From Bigelowiella natans CCMP2755 (taxonomy: Eukaryota; Cercozoa; Chlorarachniophyceae), in assembly GCA_000320545.1 (NCBI GenBank), contig ADNK01000145.1:1-50931 (forward strand): a stretch of DNA of 50,931 nucleotides, written 5' to 3'. Shown in pieces: positions 24,472 through 35,954 of this stretch. Every line of letters begins with the position of its first letter. Position 1 is the stretch's first letter. Made by a program: the position numbers and the translations under genes. The notes under the pieces were generated by a model. The model was not told the DNA's origin and searched no databases. It worked only from the letters and a program-made list of their open reading frames with translations.

Positions 24472-25668
24472 TTACTGCTTCGCAGGATCATAACGATCAT
24501 TCTCCAAAACAAACTCTTTTCTTAAATCGGCTATCGATTTCAAATGTTTTTCAAAGCTGAAATCAAAAGAAACCTGACAAGACGATTCTCTATGTTTCTT
24601 CCTGACATCGGCGAAGAAGGGATGCTCGATTGCGTCCTCTACACTTATCCGCTTGAGAGGGTTGAACTCAAGCATCTTTATCATCAGATCCAATGCATCC
24701 TTGTCTATGTGAGCGTATATACGAGGTAGCTTATTTTCAGGTTCTTTCAGATCTTTACCGAAATCTTGGACGAATTTCTTTGCATGCTTGTTCGTTATAA
24801 AGATAAGATCCTCTTTGCTTTGGGCGCCGAGAACCTTGAGATACTCTGCCACCTGATCTCGGGAATCAGCACCCCGAAATACAGGCTTACGACCATGAAG
24901 CTCTGCAAGAATGCATCCTGCACTCCAAATGTCAATCTTTTCATCATAGGAGTCGCAAACCATTATCTCAGGGGCGCGATACCAGCGCGTTACGACGTAG
25001 TCTGTGACTTCAATGTTCGCATCCACACCTCGAGACAATCCGAAGTCACAAATTTTGAGCTCCGAGTTTGCATTAAGTAGGAGATTTGCTGGTTTAAGGT
25101 CACGATGCCAAACTTTAGCACTGTGCAAATATTTGAGACCGCACAAGAGTTGGTACATAATGAACTGCATGTGTATCTTTTCAAGAACATTCCTCGATTG
25201 GATGATTTTTCGGAGATCGGATTGCATTAGCTCGAAGACTATATAAACGACATTGAAGTCTTCCTTGGGCTCGATGAAAAAATCCATGAGGTTGACAATA
25301 TTTGCGTGCTTGACATGACGCAGAATCTTAATTTCGCGGAGTATCCTCTTTGCATCCGTCTCGTCGTCCAAAAGACGGTCCACACGTTTAATGGCAACCA
25401 TCTTACCAGTAAGCTTGTCATGGGCGGCTGCAACATTTCCATAAGCACCATTTCCAAGCACATTCTTAAGAGTGTAGCGATCGTCCAGATGATAGGTCGT
25501 CCCTTCAAGCTGAACCTCGACAAAATGTCGACGTGTTCTTTGAGCAATTTTCTTGTTCATATCTACAGTTTCACTCGGGACATCCATCTTTGACTCTTTT
25601 CTCTCTTTCTTGGCCTTTCTCCCTTTGCGCTTTCTGTCCCTCTTCTTCTTACTAAACTTGGACCCCAT
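24472..25668 (-). CDS. MAP kinase with TDY activation loop and N-myristoylation-type N terminus
   Basis: Intronless Ser/Thr kinase of 398 aa. All kinase landmarks are present: glycine loop GNGAYGNV (residues 72-79), VAIK with the ATP-binding Lys94, HRDLKPANLL (188 onward), DFG (208-210), activation loop VTDYVVTRWYRAPE with the dual-phosphorylation motif Thr222-Asp-Tyr224, and IWSAGCILAEL. The MAPK insert and the final HPFF helix follow. TDY replaces the TEY of animal ERKs; TDY occurs in plant group D and several protist MAPKs. The first residues MGSKFSKKKR fit the N-myristoylation rule (Gly2, Ser6) and are followed by a Lys/Arg-rich stretch to about residue 28. This suggests membrane attachment, which is unusual for a MAPK. 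It would act downstream of a MAPK kinase in a phosphorylation cascade. It is the only clearly intronless gene among intron-dense neighbours apart from the ArfGAP. Confidence 0.97.
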   Translation of the reverse strand: MGSKFSKKKRDRKRKGRKAKKERKESKMDVPSETVDMNKKIAQRTRRHFVEVQLEGTTYHLDDRYTLKNVLGNGAYGNVAAAHDKLTGKMVAIKRVDRLLDDETDAKRILREIKILRHVKHANIVNLMDFFIEPKEDFNVVYIVFELMQSDLRKIIQSRNVLEKIHMQFIMYQLLCGLKYLHSAKVWHRDLKPANLLLNANSELKICDFGLSRGVDANIEVTDYVVTRWYRAPEIMVCDSYDEKIDIWSAGCILAELHGRKPVFRGADSRDQVAEYLKVLGAQSKEDLIFITNKHAKKFVQDFGKDLKEPENKLPRIYAHIDKDALDLMIKMLEFNPLKRISVEDAIEHPFFADVRKKHRESSCQVSFDFSFEKHLKSIADLRKEFVLENDRYDPAKQ

Positions 25669-26387
25669 TGTGACAGGTATGCTCTCTTTTGATAAGTAGA
25701 CGAGTTCGCTAAGCCGGAAGTTATCATTTCATCCTATGAATATTTATGAAATGAAACACATATCACATTAGCGACATCAACGTACCTTGAAAATTATTGA
25801 AATAATAATCGCTCCACCCCTTAGCGCGCACTGTACTAGGATAGGTGTTTTCCAGATTGATCCGTGGATGTTCGAATTTGCAATTTGCATCCATTTCATC
25901 CTCGATTTGAGGGATGCGACTTGACCAAATCACTCAATATTCCTCGGTGCTCGTACGAGCATGTCAAGCTATCATCAATCTTGCGTTTTCGGTTTCAAAT
26001 TCCAAAAATCGTTCGGAGATCGGACTCTGAATGTGAGAGACAAGCATTGTTGGCTTTTTCTACCATCATTTAGCCGCATTTTTCGAAATATTGACAATCT
26101 CCGCTACCCTTCGATCCTTCGATCAATCCCAGACGCAAACTTAGGTTCTTCTGGAAATTGCATTGTCGGTGATCAGGATCATCATTGGATTTCCTGGAAT
26201 TTTGAAACTTGAAAAAGAGTGGGGAAACACTATAACGACATACATTCCAGGCTGTATTTATTTTGAGAGACAGCAGACCAACCGAGAACATGGACACAGA
26301 TTTGATTCATCAGTTCTGAAGGCAACGAAAGATTGACTTTATCTCCTGACGAGACGAATACTTATCACTTTAGCCCACTAAGCGATA
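25669..26387. other. Divergent spacer
   Basis: About 720 bp between the MAP kinase start and the next plus-strand gene. No repeats longer than a few units. A short stretch of repeated TTCGATC words lies at about 26107-26122. Probably the two promoters and 5' UTRs. Confidence 0.5.
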
Positions 26388-26808
26388 ATGGGGGGCAGAT
26401 CAAGCAGATCTAAGGGAGCACAGGTCAAGGTAGAAGTGAAACGCGCGGCCAATAGGAAGTACAACAGGCGTGCCAATGCTGGTGGCAGCAGCAGCTTTGT
26501 AGACACTACTACGTTCACACCACTTACCGCCGAGCAGAAAGGGATAGAGGTATTCTGAATACAGCGTTTCTCTGGAAAATAAAGTGAATTATATGCCGGT
26601 TAGGTGGCATGATGAATGTTGCTGCGAACGATATGATGTCGAATTAGTGGATAATTGCAATAAGTAACGGTGTGTTGATGATTTGAACAAAAGGACGACA
26701 TTCAAATGTTTATTGTCATGGCCACGACATCGAAATCGCCGGCACCTAAGAGTCTCTCTTCAGCACAAAATGTTACCGAAAGTGTTCCGCAGGTAAATCA
26801 ATCACTTT

Positions 26809-26846
<38 letters not shown>

Positions 26847-28235
26847 GTATGTGGTAGTTCTCGAAGCAGCAATCAGATCTCTATCGGGAACAGTGGACTA
26901 CGGAACGAAGTTCGACCGAAATTGACCCTGCTTATCGAAAAGCTTTCAACATGATTTGCCTGAACCCTGAATGGATTGCACACACAAAGTCTATAGCGGT
27001 GCTGCGCTCCTTGAGTGGATTTACTGAGGACCGCAAGGACATGAAATCGGCTCTTGTCCATCAAAACTTCTTTAATAGCACGATAAGGAGGGTCATTCAA
27101 AAAGCTTACAAGCTCACTAACGAAAAAGATGCTATGACACAGAAGTGTATAATCTGTGGCGAGATGATCTACCCAACGCTCACAAGACTATGGCATAAAT
27201 TACAATGGCGGCGACCGTACATGACGTTGGGTTTCCAGTACTGGATGCATCTTGGTCAACCGGACGAACTTGTAGCGAAGTTAAGTGGTGTAACGGAGAG
27301 GGGGGCTAGATGCCTTTCGGTCCAGCGACAAGCCTTCGACTTGGTCGGTAGATGAATGAAAGGCGTACTGTTCAGCAGAAAGTTGTATTAAATGCGTACT
27401 ATTTGTTTAGTAGAAAGTCGTGGGAATGAAAAGGAACTAGAGAGGAAAGAAATTCAGGAGTGATATTTAGATATCAATTAATACTTTTAAGCAGGAAATT
27501 GAGAAAGGATTTTTTCCTGCTCGCTCACGAATGTCCGCTAATTAACATTACTAATATTTTTAAACCATCCAATGTTATTAGGTAGTGAAATATGCCGATT
27601 TTCTTGTCTGGTCTTCAAGAAAGAAAAATACGGAGCGGCCAGCAGTAGTGAACGCAAGCGATACCATGTCAATAGAAGATGCACGGGAAAAGTGTCGTGA
27701 AATATTTGAAGAGTAAGTAGTCATGCTGATGATAGTTTTCCTCATTGTAGCTTTTGAATCATATGTGTTGTACTGGGACAATATACGCACGTATATACTC
27801 TATAAGAGATGGAGAGACAAGTGCAGTGAGGAATTGAAGGGATAAATATCAATGCAGGTACATCGATTTGCACAAGCTGATGGCCTTCGACTCAGCATTT
27901 CGAGAGCCGACGACAGCGTAAAACCACATTTTGTGTTATAGATGAATGTTGGCAATGATTGCAATTGTTCGTTGTCGCCTTTTTTGATGAAATGAACAAG
28001 TATGATGATTACTGGGTAGAGTGAAAATCACTCTTACGATAGGAGGATAGTGATGACGATGATGATGATGATGATGATGGTGATGAGAGTAGTGGTCTTT
28101 TATCTCCTTTTCATTTGCAGCTACTATATTGATCAAAACCGGATGGGCTATCCAAAATACTTCACAAATCATGGCTTAAATTGGTGACGTAGCTACGAAT
28201 TTTGTGTTCTCACAAAGCTCTTGCGATACTTAAAT

Positions 28236-28275
<40 letters not shown>

Positions 28276-29727
28276 TTCATATGACACACATAAATTACAT
28301 TTTCATTCTATGTCTATTCACCCACCAAGATACTCTCTCAAATGTGCGGGCGCACACACACCAAACACACAAGCACGAACGTACAGACAACGCTGATAAT
28401 TACATCCAAGGCATCCCTTCCACTCAAAACTCCTGGATCTATACTCACTCCATCGTGAAAATTCTTACACTAAAATAGGTGGCTAGCGAGCATAATGTCA
28501 ACTTTGGGGATGCAGCTACCATTACTCCCCTTGCTCAACGACACCGGCTCAGGCGGTACATGCGCGTTCTGGCACGCCCCCAGAACTAACAAGTTATGGG
28601 CAGAGTTCAAAAAACCTGAAAATTTCGGTCGGAAGTTCCACGCGATACCGGCGCTCAAGAGGCTAAAGCGCAACTCATTTGGCAGTACGATTATGAGTCA
28701 GAATGACTTTTTTGGAGTGAAGTTTCAGCCTTCCCCACTGAAGTTTGCTACGGCGATGCTGAGCGAGAGGAATCACGTCAAGAAGAAATACGCTCTCTAT
28801 CTGGAAAGGCTTTGCCACTTTTTCACGAAGGAGTTCTTCTGCGCAAAGGCAATTGCCGTGCTTATGCAAGAGGTAAGGGCTGTGACAAACCGATTGTATG
28901 TATGAGTGTTTCTTGGAGCTGTTTTCGGGACTTAAATCGGAACAACATCCCGAATTTAAAATTCTCCGTCAGAAGTAATGTAGATAGTCTTTATGACTCC
29001 AAACAGGTAGTGGAGTGTGGGAGAGGGGAGAAAGATTTTCACTGTTTAATCATCTTTTGTTGTCTGAAATAGCATGTTGTATGGTATTGAAGAGCTACCG
29101 TTTTTATTTTATATTTGTCATTCTTGTGCTTTTCCCGTTCAGAATGCGGATAACCCCCAGCTATTGGGCTTCAGGAGTTGTATGGAGGTGATCTTCACTG
29201 AATACCGGACTAAAGAAGGGGTGGAGGAGGAGACGTTCCAGGAGTACGTGTACGATGAAGAGAACTCGAGGTGTCGTGCTGCGTTAATTTTTGGCCTGCG
29301 CTCTATCAACACATATTTAACATTCACACACACACACACACAGACATACAGTATGTGCACTTATAAATATTGTTCATGTATGCATTGTTGTATATGTACG
29401 CTTGTGTGTATGAGCATTTTGATGATCGTCTTCATGTTCAGGTACGACATTGACAGAGTAAACAACATACTCTGGTACGTGGGCATCACAAAAGATAAAG
29501 TTGACATAAAGGAACGCAAACAAGCTCGCCGCGAATCCAAAAAACAACCAGTGAAACGATCAGGATATAAAGGCTCGAAGGAATTGCTCGTAGAGGTGGA
29601 GAAGTTAGTGTCTGAAGGAAAGTCGCAGATGCAGATCTTCCATGCCTGTCGTGGGAAGAAACTTGGCACTGGAGCTGAGATTTTTGCTGCAGTCCAAGAG
29701 GCAAATTTCAGAAAAACAGCGACCTAG
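26388..29727 (+). CDS. Unknown protein with acylation-type N terminus; weak RGS-like stretch
   Basis: Exons close in phase: 26388-26549, 26694-26792, 26894-27343, 27582-27712, 27858-27917, 28121-about 28183, 28479-28874, 29153-29268, 29442-29727; about 600 aa. It starts MGGRSSRSK (Gly2, Ser6, basic residues), again fitting the N-myristoylation pattern. The third exon carries one CIICGEMIYP Cys pair. The segment EDAREKCREIFEEYI followed by YYIDQNRMGYPKYF resembles the last helices of RGS domains (a KAREIYEEFI-type helix, then a YPRFL-type end). The middle of a normal RGS fold is too short, so this is a weak hint only. The C-terminal exon is Lys/Glu-rich. An alternative model splits it into two genes at about 28187, where a stop is met if the 28184 donor is not used. 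Confidence 0.65.
26811..26842. repeat. CA microsatellite
   Basis: About 16 CA units in the intron after the exon ending 26792. Confidence 0.95.
28238..28269. repeat. TA microsatellite
   Basis: About 16 TA units in the presumed intron between the exons ending near 28183 and starting 28479. Confidence 0.95.
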
Positions 29728-30807
29728 CAAACGCTAGCAGCGGGTATTGGATCGATACTATAACCTTTTGTTTCTCTCGATAACTTGCTGTAGCAGGCTC
29801 TGTGCAAACGAGGCGAGAGTGAGTGTACAATAATTGCGGATAGGAACAATGGTTCAATGGCGTACTAGCGCCTAAATGTTCTGACTCATCAACAAAGCGT
29901 CGCAATCGCTCGCATGGGCTGCAAATGCATGAACACAAAGCACCTAAGATGATCACATGGCAAGGGTCAGAGATTTGGCACCAACGATGCTCGTGAGCTC
30001 TCATTGTTTGTTCACAAATGCATGCTTGAAATATTGAAATGATTGACAACAAGCTGCAAGACATGAAGGCGTGCACGTGCTTCTTCGCTTGCACCACAAT
30101 GTTTGCAAGGTGAACATGGATCATGGAGGCAGCGGTAGCAAACTGTGCCATTCGTTCATTGCAACCCAATGTTGTTCATTTTTTTTTGCCAAAGGCAGCA
30201 ATTCGCATGCACGCCTAGCTAGCTAGACGTGCTAGCGTGTGTCACGCTGTCTAGCTGTGCGACTTGCAAAGTGCAAAACTTCGCTTTTGACAAACCACGA
30301 TGGTCTGAATCATGAGCATCATCGCCTGTGATTCTTGAAAGCACGCGTGCCACCGCTGTGCCGCCGCTTTGAAAACTCCCGCAATTGCAACTTGTGTGAC
30401 GTGCACGTCACAATTTGTTTCTTTGTGCATTTCTGTGTTGATCTCCATTGTTTTTTTGGGAGGTGTGCCCTGGTGATTCGATTTTGCTAGACCTCCAAAG
30501 TGTGATGAATTTGCACCTTTCTGACCATCGTTTCGCAGCACGTTTTGTGTGGACGTTTGTTCTGTTGTCTGTCATTGCCAAATTGGTCCCACCTAGCCAT
30601 GCTCTTGCCACTGCCTCTTCCTTGGAGTCAATGAGAACTGTAGACACAGGGTTGTGTGGCAGCTGTGTGGCAGCTTTTCCAACATTGACTGTCATTCACG
30701 AAATCATCGAGCGGCAGAGCAACTATATAATATATACTGTGTCTATTGTAGCAAAGAATGAATGAATGAAGCAGTTCCCTAGGAGCGGTTGAAAGGAACA
30801 TCATAGG
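29728..30807. other. Convergent intergenic spacer D
   Basis: About 1.1 kb with no long microsatellite. It contains CTAGCTAGCTAGACG around 30215-30229, directly followed by GACGTGCTAGCGTG (30226-30239). The right part, about 30250-30700, is open on the minus strand in pieces but with no splice pattern or recognised family. Confidence 0.65.
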
Positions 30808-31320
30808 TCACAATGGACATGGGCCGAGCTTCTTCTTCTTCCCTCGACGACACATAAAACCATGATGTTTTTGTACTACGACATACACAATTCTTTCCCT
30901 TTCTTGCGGTCCTTTTATCACGGAAAAAAGGCGAGAAATGGCATGGATATTCTTCTCGGGGTGATGTGTTTTCCTCAAATATGCACCAGTTCCCAAAATA
31001 TCCCATCTTACGCCAGAGGAATGTATGCGAATATATTCAATGCGACATACTTTATGACATGTCTTAGGCAAATATGTGCACCGCTTTCTCGGCTGCTTCA
31101 GCCAGGAAGCTTCTCTCATCGACAAAGAGTGCGAAGGAGTTGCAAATTTTGATGTCGCAACAGATAAAATAGCCTGCAGTTGGCATGTGTTTTTGTTGTA
31201 CTATCGATTTCCATCATCATCATACACTCCCACAGTCTATTCAAATAGAAGAGAGTTTCTACCTCCACCCCCTCTAGAAGAACGAAGAACAAGACGGATT
31301 AGCTGACCACCTAGAGTCAT
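30808..31320 (-). CDS. Small basic protein, provisional
   Basis: A phase-consistent chain can be built from ATG 31320: MTLGGQLIRLVLRSS, then after an intron (AG near 31184) FALFVDERSFLAEAAEKA, then YVALNIFAYIPLA before a GTAAGA donor. The final exon reads ISRLFSVIKGPQERERIVYV and ends GKKKKLGPCPL at 30808, about 115 aa. A competing single frame runs through 31125-30808, so the exon choice is uncertain. The Arg-rich, acid-free N terminus could be a mitochondrial presequence. No family recognised. If the ATG is right it lies only 55 bp from the ArfGAP start on the other strand, leaving almost no room for two promoters. Confidence 0.35.
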
Positions 31321-31374
31321 GCCAAAGGTTATTATCACGTGTGTTCGCAATAAATAATTACATAGGAAACAATA

Positions 31375-32865
31375 ATGTATCAATTTCAGAACGGTCGTCG
31401 AGAATGGACGAAGGAGGGCAGGCGTATGATGAAGAAGATCAAGAAGCTGCCTGGGAATCAAAACTGTGCCGACTGTGGACGGAAGCTACCAGATTGGGCT
31501 TCGGTGAATCTCGGAGTTTTAGTCTGTTTGGACTGCTCTGGTTGCCATCGAGGACTGGGAGTGCATATATCTAAAGTTCGTAGCGTGAAGATGGATATCT
31601 GGGAAGATGATTGGTTGGTAAACTTCATTGCTATGGGCGGCAACCTCAAGAGAAATAAAATTTACGAAGCTAAGCTAAAGCCGCGAGATAAGCTGAAGGA
31701 AGATGACAACTCGTACCGGGGAGAGTTTATCCGTGAAAAGTACGAAGCGAAAGCCTACATGAGACGCAAGGCCCGCCGTATGTCCCGAGAAGCTGAGAAG
31801 AAGAAGTCGAGATCTTCTAGACGAAGGAGAAAGTATGACAGCGATGATGACTCTGAAGACTCTGAAGATGAATCAGAAGAGGAATCCGAGGAGGAATCAG
31901 AGGAAGAATCAGAAGAGGATAGCCCCAAAAGAAAACCGCGAAGAAGAAAAAAGGCTTCGAAGAAGTCCTCGAAGAAGTTGTCCACCAAGACAAAAGCTAA
32001 GTCCAAGGCGACTAACGCTTCTTCAACCATCGCTCCAGTGATATCGGGTATGCAACAAGTTACTATCAGCAGCAACGCCCAAAAGTCGACAGGCGATGAC
32101 GACTGGGCAAATTTTGACGAGGATTTCGCAAATGCAAGCAATTCCACTCAGCCACCTAACGTGCAACAGCAGACCAGCACGGGAAGCTTTGAAGCTGATT
32201 TCTCCAATTTCGACACCCAATTTCAACAACAAGGGAACAGTAGCACTCCAGCTGTGAATGCCACTCCTCAGATACCGCGTCAGGCTACTGGCGATCTCTT
32301 AAACTCAGTTTTTGGAGGAGGCGAACCTGCTCCGACTGACACAAAGCAAGCGCCCCAGCAGGCACAAAATATGCCCGTGAAGAAGGAAAAGCCGAAGACA
32401 GATATTATGTCACTGTACAACGAGCCACGGCAAGCACAGATGCCGGCCATGGGAATGCAGATGGGTTATGGCGGTTACAACCAGTATGGCGGATACCAGC
32501 AGCAGCCACAGATGGTTGTCCCAAATATGGGAATGGGAGGGGGGGCAGCCTACGGTAGTAGGGGCATGGGTATGCCTATGGGAAGAGGAGGCATGATGAT
32601 GATGGGCGGTTACGGGGTACAGCAGCAGCAGCAACAGCAGCAGCAGGCCAATGTTTACATGGGAAGAGGACGAGGTAATATGATGACGCAGCAAACAGGG
32701 CGGGGCATGAATATGATGGGAACGCCGTATGGGGGTATGCAGAACACCCAAACTTATGGCGGTGGTGGTGGAGGAATGGCTCAACAGCAACCGATGGGTC
32801 GCCAGCAACAGCCAGCCCCATCCCAGAACGGTGGTGGGACCGGAAATCCGTTCTCGTTTCTGTAG
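31375..32865 (+). CDS. ArfGAP-domain protein with C-terminal NPF motif
   Basis: GTPase-activating protein for Arf GTPases, acting at coated membranes. The ORF from ATG 31375 gives 496 aa. The zinc finger CADC-x16-CLDC is complete and followed by [18 protein letters not shown], which includes the conserved catalytic arginine in HRGLGVH. After the domain comes a Lys/Arg- and then Glu/Ser-rich charged region, with several EEESE repeats. Aromatic-acidic motifs follow ([20 protein letters not shown]) that resemble clathrin-adaptor binding sites. The tail is Gly/Met/Gln-rich, and the protein ends NPFSFL: a terminal NPF of the type bound by EH domains. This fits SMAP/AGFG-like ArfGAPs of endocytosis. 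An alternative first exon ATGCCAAAG (31319-31327) spliced to 31390 would replace MYQFQ by MPK; the AG at 31388-31389 makes that plausible. Confidence 0.95.
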   Translation: MYQFQNGRREWTKEGRRMMKKIKKLPGNQNCADCGRKLPDWASVNLGVLVCLDCSGCHRGLGVHISKVRSVKMDIWEDDWLVNFIAMGGNLKRNKIYEAKLKPRDKLKEDDNSYRGEFIREKYEAKAYMRRKARRMSREAEKKKSRSSRRRRKYDSDDDSEDSEDESEEESEEESEEESEEDSPKRKPRRRKKASKKSSKKLSTKTKAKSKATNASSTIAPVISGMQQVTISSNAQKSTGDDDWANFDEDFANASNSTQPPNVQQQTSTGSFEADFSNFDTQFQQQGNSSTPAVNATPQIPRQATGDLLNSVFGGGEPAPTDTKQAPQQAQNMPVKKEKPKTDIMSLYNEPRQAQMPAMGMQMGYGGYNQYGGYQQQPQMVVPNMGMGGGAAYGSRGMGMPMGRGGMMMMGGYGVQQQQQQQQQANVYMGRGRGNMMTQQTGRGMNMMGTPYGGMQNTQTYGGGGGGMAQQQPMGRQQQPAPSQNGGGTGNPFSFL

Positions 32866-33697
32866 ATTAATTGGGTGAGTGTGTATGCATTCTTCCAGCC
32901 ACCCTGCACCTTGCTAGTAGAACAACGGCCACACTGTTTAAGAGAAACAGTTATGAGGGCTTCTTGGGTTTGTATGATTATCATGTTATCGTATGCGGTA
33001 GCCCTGGCTAGCCCGCGGCGCGGAGCCGCACAAAGGGCACGGACACTTGCGTTCCTATGCATACAGCGCGATCGATTGTTCGAGCACATCTGCGATGTGC
33101 CATCGTGCTCACGCGACCCTCGATCAATTATTTATAATAGGACGTTGACGGTGCAAAACAAGCTCGTTCATGTTTGAAAGCTTGCATTGCGAACAAGCTA
33201 GCCAGTGAGTACACCCGCGTGATGACGTGCTAGCGTGGTGATATAATATAAGCACCTGCCTGCAAGCATGTTACTCACTTGCCACATCTAGACATGCTAG
33301 CATGCATGCATGCGATGCATTATAGCATGCTATGGCTCAACATTTGCGCTCTTTCTAGCTTTGACATACATTGCTAGATTGGGTGGATCTGCGATATTAC
33401 ACAATAGTTTACGACGTTGCAAATCTCGAATTGATGATAACGCAGCGTTCAAGTTGCGAAGCTAGAAAGCCCAACTAGCCAATGTGTCCACTACGTGCTG
33501 CATGATGGGTGCATGCATTGTGAACATGTACATAGTTTCCAATGATGATGCTGAAGCAAGCTAGCAAGGCTGGCAAAAAAGGATTTGCAAAAGAAATATT
33601 GCTCTTGAACCAAATGTGTAGCAATGGTTGTGCACTTTGAGGAAAGCCGTAGATCTGGCTAAAATGGCTACTTGCCCCTCTGTAACTCTTTTACTTC
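32866..33697. other. Convergent intergenic spacer E
   Basis: About 830 bp between tail-to-tail genes, without long microsatellites. It has CATGCTAGCATGCATGCATGC around 33294-33313, AAGCTAGCC near 33196, GACGTGCTAGCGTG at 33224-33237 (identical to a 14-mer in spacer D), and further GCATGC and GCTAG words to about 33570. Confidence 0.8.
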
Positions 33698-34198
33698 TCA
33701 GATGTAATCGACATAGTGAAGGTCACGCTTCGTAGGCTCATCGAACTGAGCCGCAAGTGCAAATCCGTGCTCCTTGACCGCCTTTCCAGTAGTATCAAGC
33801 CATTTCTTCACCGAAGCTGCCACTCCCTTAGGTGTGAATCCGAAGTACTCCATGCAGTCCTACAGAATGGGGAGCAAGTATCTTCATACTTACTATTTCT
33901 ACCACCACCTTCTATTCTTCTATCTAAATTGTCTAGGCAAACTTTACTTTGACACTGACTAATAAAAAAAGGAGAAGGGAGAGCAGAGGGGGAGGGGGGA
34001 GAACGTACAGAGCCTTTTCCTGAGACGCCAAAGGTCTTCATTACAAGAGCGTGGTGAGCATACTTATACCACCTGAAACCGTCAATATTTCGTTTTCGGG
34101 AAAGAAAACAAGGGTTCAACAACAATTACAACAATTAGAACATATACGATTGCTATAGTGGGTTAGGCCGCAAACCGAAAGAACACAGAATGAAAGAG

Positions 34199-34237
<39 letters not shown>

Positions 34238-34424
34238 TTTCGTCGTCGTGTTACTATAGTAGTTCTCCTCTTATTGTTCTCCTATGATTACAACTGTTAC
34301 TGGTGGTTGCAATTGTTGTAGTAGTAGTAGTTGTAGTAGTAGTAGTAGTAGTAGTAGCAGCAGCTACTTACTTACAACTACTACCGTCATCACTTTACTC
34401 CTTGCTACTATTACTACTACCACC

Positions 34425-34456
<32 letters not shown>

Positions 34457-34698
34457 ACTACTGCTACACCTACCCTGAGGCAGCAGCCATTTCAACGGCG
34501 ATGACAGGGGTTTTGAAGGGCAGGACCTTCCTCCGGTACTCGATCGGCTGCTCGTCAAACAGCTTGGCGCACGGCATCGAAACGATGGTGAACTTTCCAT
34601 CCATCAGCTTCGCAGCTTCCACGCACGTAGAGACTTCAGAACCAGTAGCAATCAGCACCGCATCGGGGTTCTGCAGGAGAGATAGATCGATAGATAGT

Positions 34699-34741
<43 letters not shown>

Positions 34742-35118
34742 CAACCATTGTATGAAAACAACGGCCTACTACTACTAATCCACTTAATCATTAGAATGAA
34801 CCTTCTCTTCAACGATAACGTACGCGCCCTTAGATACGCCATCGATGCTGGTTCCTGCTAGCTGTGGCAGATTCTGTAGATGATTGTGGTAATGATGATG
34901 ATGATGATGATGATGATGATGTTAGTGATGATGAAATGATGAGGATGATGATAGAAGGGGGCGATGATTTACGAGAGTGAATTCAGATGCTATTGACAGG
35001 TAGAAGCAGGAGGACAAGCAGCAAGCGTGGGTGAAATTACTACTCCGACTCCTTATGTAACAGGAGAGTGAACAGGTGTTGTTTTTCTTCAAAGTCGTGC
35101 CGTATTTGTAAGAAGAAG

Positions 35119-35156
<38 letters not shown>

Positions 35157-35921
35157 TTACCTGTCTGCTAAGTGCGAGTACGGAAGGGGTATCCTTTTGC
35201 TCCATAGCGACCTTGTAGGCTCCACTTGTCTCGTTTCCTTCGCACATAATTGCACCAGTAAGATTCATTTAATTCGCCGAGAATAAACTCAACCGATGAT
35301 GATGCTAAATTGCGAATTTTGGCACTCAGCACCATTTCAAGTAATCCCTATTTCCCCCCCTCCTCCTCCGCCTCTTCCTCCTCCCTCTTTCTCCTCCTGC
35401 TACTCGACAAGAAGCTCTACTTGACACAGTAGTAAACTATTGCAACTAGTACTACTAATACCGTCTGCAGGACGGAACATGAGGACGTTGGGAGTGGCAC
35501 GGACCATGTTCACCTAAAAAGAAACCAAAGAATCAAACAAAAAAAGAATCAGAAAGTAAGAAAGAAAAAGAGCCACAATTGTTACAAGAACAACTACTAC
35601 TACTACTACCACTACTGCTACTACTACTACTTGTACTACTTCTACTCCTATATATCCTAGCAAGAGAATAGCACTTACTTGCTCAATCGGCTGATGGGTT
35701 GGGCCATCCTCTCCAATACCAAGAGAGTCGTGGGTCATGATGAAGATGTGCTTGTGTCCTATAGTAGTATCAATCCAACGGGAGGGAAAGGGAGAGGGAG
35801 AGGGAGAGGAGGGGGAAAAGAAGGAGGAGGAGGACGAGGAGGAGGAGGAGGAGAAATAATATGCAAGGCTATTAGCAACATCATCAACATTATCATCATC
35901 GATTATCATCATCGATCACCG

Positions 35922-35954
<33 letters not shown>

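Noticed and set aside
26951-27355. Separate 134-codon gene starting at 26951
   Set aside because: The frame continues upstream to a clean acceptor at 26893 and joins in phase to the exon ending 26792, and a donor at 27344 links it to the exon at 27582.
30251-30695. Two overlapping minus-strand ORFs in convergent spacer D
   Set aside because: Overlapping frames with Cys/His-rich random composition and no splice borders.
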